Shown one piece after another: positions 7,393-11,850 of a DNA stretch of 11,850 bases. A program made the translations under genes and the position numbers. Numbering within the stretch: the stretch's first letter is position 1; each line of letters opens with the position of its first letter. The notes under the pieces were generated by a model. The model had not been told where the DNA came from and did no database searches. It saw nothing but the letters and a program-made list of their open reading frames with translations. The DNA lies in contig CAMHJE010000066.1 of NCBI GenBank assembly GCA_946185305.1, positions 1 to 11,850 of the forward strand, given 5' to 3'. This DNA is from UBA3792 sp946185305. GTDB lineage: Bacteria; Bacillota; Clostridia; Christensenellales; CAG-138.

Positions 7393-7451
7393 CGAAAACG
7401 CAAAACGGGTCGTGACCCGCAATGCTTCTGCATCTTCGGTCACAACCCGTT
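7393..7451 (-). terminator. Rho-independent terminator of the lipoprotein gene
   Basis: A 14-base inverted repeat (7404-7417 with 7438-7451, one G-T type mismatch) forms a GC-rich stem in the minus-strand transcript, with a smaller ATGC/GCAT hairpin in the loop. It is followed by TTGCGTTTT. It begins 20 bases after the TAG/TAA end of the 7471-8973 gene and separates that gene from the DUF1116 operon. Confidence 0.75.
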
Positions 7452-7470
7452 CCCATTCTTATGATTTGTT

Positions 7471-8973
7471 TCAGTTAGTCTTTGCCATTTCGTAATCGGA
7501 CTCGGAGCCGGTGCCGATGTCGGCCGTGAAGATCAGCTTCACATCTTCGGCGCTCGTTGCCTTGACTTCGGCCTTGCCCTTGTCGAGCGTGATGGTCGGC
7601 AAACCTGCGCCTTCATAGGTGCCGGAAGCGAGCTCGACGTCCTCGCCGCCCTTGTTCGCCCAGATCTTGATCGTGCCGTCATCGTACATTTCGGCAAACA
7701 GCTTGACCATTCCGCCGAACGCTTCGCCCTCATAGTGCGCGACCGCGGCGGGTGCGGCAGGTTCTTCTGCGGCTGCGCTGGCAGTTGTCAGTTCATAAGC
7801 GGTCTCCTTGCCATCGCCGAGGTCAACGGTATAAATGAGTTTCACATCGGCTGCGGAGGTCGCCTTGATCTCGGCAACGCCCTTGTCAAGCGTGATGACG
7901 GGAAGTCCCGCGCCTTCATAGGTGCCCTTGGCAATGACGGATTCCGTGCCGCCCTTGTCGGCAGAGATCGTGATGGTGCCGTCCTCATACATACGGGCGA
8001 TCAGCTTGACCGCGCCGGAGAACGCTTCGCCCTCATACTGGGCCTTGACGGCAACGACGGGCGCGTCGGAACCGTTCTCGTTGTACTTGACAAAGTTGAT
8101 CGTCACGCCGTCCTTTTCATATACCGCGGTGTAGGCATCCGGATCGACGGTGACGGTTGCGCCGTCATGCAGCGTGAAGACGTTGCCCTCGATCTTCTGA
8201 TAAGCTTCATCCGCCATCTCGTCAGCGGTCGCCATATCGACGTAGCCGTTGTGGTACAGCTCGAGCGTCAGCTCCTGCTGCTTCCATCCTTCGGCAGCCT
8301 GCGCTTCGGGAACCTCGGCAACCATAAACTTATAGAGGAGGTTGCGGATCTCGTCGGCTTCGGTGAACTTCTCGTTCGGCTTGTGGGTGAGTGAACGGCT
8401 GTAATCGTCGAACTTGATGTGATGGAGCATATCCTCGGCGTATGCGACATACTCTTTGCCCACACCGTCGTTCAGCGGAGTCACGGGCGTCGGAACGCCA
8501 TCGATCTTGACGGTTTCCGGCTCAAAGCGGACTTCGTAGGGAGAGCCGTCCTCGTGCATGAACTTAATAGCCTTCTCGGACTTTCTCACATCAAACGGCT
8601 GATCCTCCTGCTTCAAAACGCCGTCCGCACCGGCATAGTAGTATTCGATCGCCATGTCCACGACCTCATACTTGCCGAAATAGCCGACCTGGCCCATCAG
8701 GCCGCGGCCATAGAACGTGCCGTCCTCCTTGAGCTTGATCAGCACAAAGTGCGTTGCATCGGCTTCGCATTTGAAAACGCCCTGCGTGTAAACCGGAGCG
8801 GCTTCGGCAGCGGGTTCATCAGCCTTGGCGGGCTCGTCCGCTTTCGGTGCTTCGGTGACCTTGGCGGGTTCATCGGCCTTGGGAGCGTCGGCTGCGGGCG
8901 CGACAGGCTGCGAGCAGGCGACAGCGCCGAGCAGCATCAAAGCCGTGAGCAAAATGGCAAGAAACTTCTTCAT
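7471..8973 (-). CDS. Putative lipoprotein with two C-terminal tandem repeats, unknown function
   Basis: A 500-residue protein with a strong AGGAGG site seven bases before ATG. Residues 1-20 are a lipoprotein signal ending LLGAVAC, with Cys 20 acylated. Residues ~24-60 are a low-complexity Ala/Pro/Glu/Lys spacer built on KADEPAK, plausible as a cell-wall-spanning stalk. Residues 62-310 are an unrecognised region with beta-rich patterns such as IKLKEDGTFYGRG. Residues 313-394 and 414-495 are two near-identical units (YEGEAFxGxVKL...YEDGTI...GTYEGAGLPxITLDKGxAExKATSAxDVKL), separated by an Ala/Glu/Pro linker. I recognise no catalytic motif. It is monocistronic: a terminator follows and a divergent spacer precedes it. 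A surface binding or sensing role is only a guess. Confidence 0.88.
   Translation of the reverse strand: MKKFLAILLTALMLLGAVACSQPVAPAADAPKADEPAKVTEAPKADEPAKADEPAAEAAPVYTQGVFKCEADATHFVLIKLKEDGTFYGRGLMGQVGYFGKYEVVDMAIEYYYAGADGVLKQEDQPFDVRKSEKAIKFMHEDGSPYEVRFEPETVKIDGVPTPVTPLNDGVGKEYVAYAEDMLHHIKFDDYSRSLTHKPNEKFTEADEIRNLLYKFMVAEVPEAQAAEGWKQQELTLELYHNGYVDMATADEMADEAYQKIEGNVFTLHDGATVTVDPDAYTAVYEKDGVTINFVKYNENGSDAPVVAVKAQYEGEAFSGAVKLIARMYEDGTITISADKGGTESVIAKGTYEGAGLPVITLDKGVAEIKATSAADVKLIYTVDLGDGKETAYELTTASAAAEEPAAPAAVAHYEGEAFGGMVKLFAEMYDDGTIKIWANKGGEDVELASGTYEGAGLPTITLDKGKAEVKATSAEDVKLIFTADIGTGSESDYEMAKTN
7489..7734 (-). repeat. Second copy of the 82-residue lipoprotein repeat
   Basis: Codes for residues 414-495. 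It matches residues 313-394 through almost its full length with the same YEGEAF...DGTI...GTYEGAGLP...ITLDKG...KATSA-DVKL framework, at a period of 101 residues including linker. Confidence 0.9.
7792..8037 (-). repeat. First copy of the 82-residue lipoprotein repeat
   Basis: Codes for residues 313-394 of the lipoprotein. It is the partner of the copy at 7489-7734. A much weaker resemblance at residues 62-105 (LIKLKEDGTF...GKYEV) may be a degenerate third unit. Confidence 0.9.
8794..8904 (-). repeat. Low-complexity Ala-Pro-Glu-Lys linker with KADEPAK repeats
   Basis: Codes for residues 24-60 of the lipoprotein. The heptad-like units PKADEPAK, PKADEPAK and ADEPAAE are repeated at the DNA level (GGCGGGTTCATC-type units on the plus strand). 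Such stretches expand and contract easily by slippage. Confidence 0.75.
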
Positions 8974-9244
8974 CGTTTTTCCTCCTGAATATATTCGGAT
9001 TTCCGGAAAGGGCCTTTCCCTTTCTGCAGTTTCATTTTACTTTCTTTTTTCGCAAAGCGTCGTCTGTCGGTTTGCGCATATGTTTGTTGATTCGTTTTCT
9101 TTTGCGGGATTTTTGAAAAGAGGGGCCCTCGCCTTTTTTCTTTTCCGTCAAATGCCGCACGCAAAAGCCACTCGGTGCATCGCCTTTCGGTTTACGAATC
9201 CGTTACAATAAAGATACAGCGGAGCTAAAAGGAGGGAACGTGAC
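8974..9244. other. Divergent intergenic spacer between lipoprotein and MATE genes
   Basis: These 271 bases drive two diverging genes. A perfect 7-base inverted repeat (GGAAAGG-G-CCTTTCC, 9005-9019) and a 10-base AT palindrome GAATATATTC (8987-8996) lie in the leader of the lipoprotein gene. A TAAAAT (minus strand, about 9034-9039) is a possible -10 for that gene. For the MATE gene, TTTACG (9191-9196) with GATACA 17 bases on, or TACAAT at 9204-9209, are weak candidates. No gene is convincing here; a 64-codon open frame at 8970-9164 has no ribosome site. Confidence 0.5.
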
Positions 9245-10603
9245 ATGAAACAGGACAAAATATGCGATTTTTCCGTTTATGAAACCGATCACGCATACCG
9301 TCTTTTATGGAAGCTCAGCGTGCCGTCGGTGCTGACGACGCTGATTATGATGCTGTACAATCTCGCGGACGTGTTCTTTATCGGACAGCTCAACGACAGA
9401 ATGCAGGTGGCGGCGGTGTCGCTGTGCTCTCCGGTGTTTTCTCTGCTGTCCGCCATCGGGATGCTGTTCGGCAACGGCGGCTGCATCCGCTGTGCGACGC
9501 TGCTCGGCGAAAAGCGCAAGGACGACGTCAAGGCGGTCTCGGCCTTCTGCTTTTGGAGCGTCCTGCTTGTCGGCGTCCTGCTGTCCGCCCTGATGCGCAT
9601 ATTCTTGCCGCAGACGCTTCGGCTGCTCGGCGCTTCGGATCGCATATACGAACCGGCAAAGGGCTATCTTTCTGTCATGGCGCTCGGCGTCCCCTTGATG
9701 CTGTTCTGCCAGGCCGTTTCGGCGCTCCTGCGGGCGGACGGCGACGTGAAGCCGCCGATGTACGGCAATATGATCGGTTCGATCTCCAACATCCTGCTCG
9801 ATCCCGTTTTCATTCTTCTGCTCAAACGCGGTGTGCGCGGCGCAGCCGAGGCGACCGTGATTGCCAATGCACTGAATGCCGCGTGGCTTGTTTGGCTTCT
9901 GATCAAAAAGCGTGAGCTGTTCTCCGTCCGCCCGAAGGATATTCGGTTCCGATGGGATACAACCGGCGGTGCGCTGCTGCTCGGCCTGCCGATGATGGTG
10001 AATACGCTTTTGACAAGCTTTTCCGGTGTGCTAAACAACCGTTTTTTGACCGGCTACGGCGATCTGTTCCTTGCCGCAAACGGCGTATCCTCGAAACTCC
10101 GCATGATCCTGTCCATGCTGATCATGGGCATCTGTATGGGTATGCAGCCCGCCGTTTCCTATTATCACGGTGCAAAGGATCAAAAGCGGATGCGTCAGCT
10201 TTTGCGCACGACGCTCCTTGTCACAACTGCGCTCGGTGCGCTGATCGCCGCCGGCTTTGCGCTGTTTCGGGATCCGCTGGTGGCGCTGTTCATCAACGAC
10301 GCCGAGGTTGTGCAGTACGGCAGCATCATGGTCGTCGGCTCCATGCTCGCGGGGCCGATCCACGGACTTTTGCAGCTTTCCATTGCCTATTTGCAGGGCA
10401 CCGGCAGAGTCACCGTGGCGACGCTGTTTTCGCTGTTCCGCCAACTGGTACACCTTGTGCTGCTGGTCGGTCTGAATACGCTGTTCGGCTTTATGGGGCT
10501 CGTTTATTCCTCCTCCGCCACCACGCTTGTCTGCGCCGTGATCGGCGTCGTGCTGTGTCTTTGGCAGATGCGGCAACCAACGGCGGACGCGCAAACGGAC
10601 TGA
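9245..10603 (+). CDS. MATE-family multidrug/solute efflux transporter
   Basis: A 452-residue, strongly hydrophobic protein with an AAGGAGGG site before ATG. The N-terminal NLADVFFIGQL segment (about 39-49), the following GNGGCI loop, the mid-protein LGLPMMVNTLL start of the second half, and GMQPAVSYYHGAKD are typical of bacterial MATE transporters, which export cationic drugs or metabolites using a sodium or proton gradient. About twelve membrane helices in two pseudo-symmetric halves can be read by eye. Length is normal for the family (about 450). It is divergent from the lipoprotein gene and upstream of, but apparently not co-transcribed with, the solute-binding gene at 10688. The substrate cannot be inferred; among MATE groups it resembles the MepA/DinF-like Firmicutes type more than NorM, a soft judgement. 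Confidence 0.92.
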   Translation: MKQDKICDFSVYETDHAYRLLWKLSVPSVLTTLIMMLYNLADVFFIGQLNDRMQVAAVSLCSPVFSLLSAIGMLFGNGGCIRCATLLGEKRKDDVKAVSAFCFWSVLLVGVLLSALMRIFLPQTLRLLGASDRIYEPAKGYLSVMALGVPLMLFCQAVSALLRADGDVKPPMYGNMIGSISNILLDPVFILLLKRGVRGAAEATVIANALNAAWLVWLLIKKRELFSVRPKDIRFRWDTTGGALLLGLPMMVNTLLTSFSGVLNNRFLTGYGDLFLAANGVSSKLRMILSMLIMGICMGMQPAVSYYHGAKDQKRMRQLLRTTLLVTTALGALIAAGFALFRDPLVALFINDAEVVQYGSIMVVGSMLAGPIHGLLQLSIAYLQGTGRVTVATLFSLFRQLVHLVLLVGLNTLFGFMGLVYSSSATTLVCAVIGVVLCLWQMRQPTADAQTD

Positions 10604-10636
10604 CGGCTTTGCCAATCAGTCGCTTTACATGTTTTT
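10598..10636 (+). terminator. Weak terminator-like hairpin at the end of the MATE gene
   Basis: GACTGA (10598-10603, including the stop codon) pairs with TCAGTC (10616-10621), with a nested GGC/GCC inside. A run of five Ts at 10632-10636 follows only after ten bases, so termination may be partial. It overlaps the -35 box of the next promoter. Confidence 0.4.
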
Positions 10637-10653
10637 GACGTATTGCTTATAAT
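10624..10653 (+). promoter_or_regulatory. Sigma-70-type promoter for the right-hand solute-binding protein gene
   Basis: TTTACA at 10624-10629 (five of six consensus bases) and a perfect TATAAT at 10648-10653 are separated by 18 bases. Transcription would start near 10660, giving a leader of about 28 bases that holds the AGAGGAG ribosome site before ATG 10688. This is the clearest promoter in the window and indicates that the gene is transcribed separately from the MATE gene. Confidence 0.7.
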
Positions 10654-10687
10654 GAGACTATCCAAACCGAAGAGGAGATTTCGACCG

Positions 10688-11850
10688 ATGAAACGAACCG
10701 TTTTGCTTTTGTTCTGCGCCGTGCTGCTTTTGGTTGGCTGTGCCGCCCCCTCCGCGTCGAATGACAGCGGCGAAGCGCCGTTGCCGCTGACCTGGTGGAT
10801 CGCCCGAGGCGAAGACAGTTCCTATTATCCGTCCTACGACGAGAATCCCGCTGCGCGCTATTTTGAGACGATGACCTTCAACGGCCGAAAGATCGATCTG
10901 CATTTTCTGGTGCCGCTGAGCGGTGCGGAGCTTGACAATTTCAATACGCTCCTTGCCACCGAGGACTATGCAATGATTATGGACATGCAACATTCGACGA
11001 CGAGCGCGGCGGAGCTGTACGAGGACGGCGTCATCTATGATCTGACGCCGTATATCGACGAATATATGCCGAACTACAAGCGCGTTTTGGAAGAGCACGC
11101 GGAGGAGAGTCAGTTCCTGTATTCCAACGTCAACGGAGAGCAGAAGATTCTAACGGTGTGTCTTGTGACGAACGAGTACGTCGGCAACTTTATGGGATGG
11201 CTGTACCGCAGAGACTGGGTGGCAAAGTACGGCACAAACCCCTCCACCGGCGCACCGTTTACATATACCAAGGACGAATCCGGCTGGCACGACGACGTAG
11301 TGTTCCCGAGCTGGTATAATGAGGAATTGAAATCGTTCTATCTTTCCGTCGATCCCGATTGGGACGGCTCGGATCCGGTGTATCTTTCCGACTGGGAATG
11401 GATGTTTGATATTTTCACCAAGGCACAAAACGATCTCGGCGTAACCGACGGCTATTGCATTTCGATCCTGTACAAGGGGTATCATGAGGACGGCGCGCTG
11501 TTCTCGGCGTTCGGCGGCTGCACGCCGCTGTGGTATCTGACGCCCGAGCAGAATGCAGGCTTCGGCGGCGACAGCGCCTCCATGCAGGCCTATCTTGAAT
11601 GTATGCATACCTGGTATGAAAAAGGCTGGCTCGACAGGCAGTTTGCCGAGCGCACGACCGATCAGGCGTTTTCCATCAATACCGCCGCCTCGCACGCCGG
11701 CAAGGTCGGTATGTTCATCGGCCGTCGCGCCGAAACGGGCGATCTGCTGGATGTTCCCGAAATGCCGCTGACCGAGGGCATCATGACCTATGGCGCGTAT
11801 CAGCCCATCAACGATCTGTACGGCGGCGACGATGTAAAGATGAAGGTTCC
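10688..11850 (+). CDS. Extracellular solute-binding lipoprotein, N-terminal part (runs off right edge)
   Basis: The frame opens at ATG 10688 behind AGAGGAG and stays open to base 11850, giving 387 residues without a stop. The signal peptide has KR, a Leu-rich core and the lipobox LLVGC with Cys 18. The mature part begins LTWWIARGEDSSYY and continues MTFNG, FLVP, GAELDNFNTLLATEDY, ELYEDG, DLTPYIDEYMPNY, FMGWLYRRDWVAKYG, WEWMFDIFTKAQ, then a Trp/Tyr-rich ligand-lobe region. This is a type-1 (sugar/oligosaccharide) ABC solute-binding protein of the large Firmicutes type, anchored outside the membrane. It is a close paralogue of the left-edge gene, which is on the opposite strand. Permease genes would be expected beyond the right edge. 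The ligand is unknown. Confidence 0.9.
   Translation, partial: MKRTVLLLFCAVLLLVGCAAPSASNDSGEAPLPLTWWIARGEDSSYYPSYDENPAARYFETMTFNGRKIDLHFLVPLSGAELDNFNTLLATEDYAMIMDMQHSTTSAAELYEDGVIYDLTPYIDEYMPNYKRVLEEHAEESQFLYSNVNGEQKILTVCLVTNEYVGNFMGWLYRRDWVAKYGTNPSTGAPFTYTKDESGWHDDVVFPSWYNEELKSFYLSVDPDWDGSDPVYLSDWEWMFDIFTKAQNDLGVTDGYCISILYKGYHEDGALFSAFGGCTPLWYLTPEQNAGFGGDSASMQAYLECMHTWYEKGWLDRQFAERTTDQAFSINTAASHAGKVGMFIGRRAETGDLLDVPEMPLTEGIMTYGAYQPINDLYGGDDVKMKV

Noticed and set aside
7404..7451. Riboswitch or CRISPR-like repeat in the 7265-7470 spacer
   Set aside because: The structure is a single hairpin followed by a T-rich stretch just after a stop codon, fully explained as a terminator; no repeat-spacer pattern is present.
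6128..7495. A 455-codon open frame on the plus strand
   Set aside because: It lies opposite the DUF1116 gene, which has clear family motifs. The plus-strand product is Arg/His-rich without recognisable motifs, as expected from antisense of GC-rich coding DNA.
8970..9164. A 64-codon minus-strand frame over the divergent spacer
   Set aside because: No ribosome site, highly basic low-complexity product, and it covers the likely promoter and ribosome site of the lipoprotein gene.

Overview
The window looks like a chromosomal segment of a GC-rich, low-branching Gram-positive, most likely an uncultured gut Clostridia/Oscillospirales- or Christensenellales-type bacterium. The signs are near-perfect AGGAGG-type ribosome binding sites at almost every gene, several lipobox-bearing lipoproteins, large type-1 sugar solute-binding proteins and a GH3 enzyme with the rearranged domain order known from rumen Firmicutes. 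The taxonomic call is inference; no rRNA or marker gene is present.

From 7264 down to the left edge (minus strand) six tightly spaced genes read as one operon: a DUF1116/YlbE(AllG)-family protein, an FdrA (succinyl-CoA-synthetase-like) protein, a 59-residue protein overlapping the end of fdrA by an ATGA, a divergent acetate-kinase-family enzyme, a GH3 beta-glucosidase with permuted domains and an apparent frameshift, and a sugar-type solute-binding lipoprotein cut by the left edge. FdrA, YlbE and YlbF of E. coli are known as the oxamate carbamoyltransferase (AllFGH), whose carbamoyl phosphate feeds a carbamate kinase. Here YlbF and carbamate kinase are absent from the window, and an acetokinase-fold enzyme with changed active-site residues sits in the kinase position. 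The working reading is a substrate-level phosphorylation module making ATP from an acyl or carbamoyl phosphate of unknown identity, co-transcribed with glycoside uptake and cleavage.

Upstream of that operon, behind a strong hairpin terminator (7393-7451), lies a separate 500-residue lipoprotein (7471-8973, minus) with two ~82-residue C-terminal repeats. A 271-bp divergent spacer separates it from a plus-strand MATE-family exporter (9245-10603). After a weak terminator-like hairpin and a good sigma-70-type promoter, a second solute-binding lipoprotein begins at 10688 and runs off the right edge. It is a clear paralogue of the one at the left edge, so the two partial genes bracket the window on opposite strands.

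There is no RNA gene, CRISPR array, insertion sequence or phage gene that I can see, and no gene-free stretch exceeds 300 bases. The most unusual content is the FdrA / DUF1116 / small protein / divergent acetokinase cluster.
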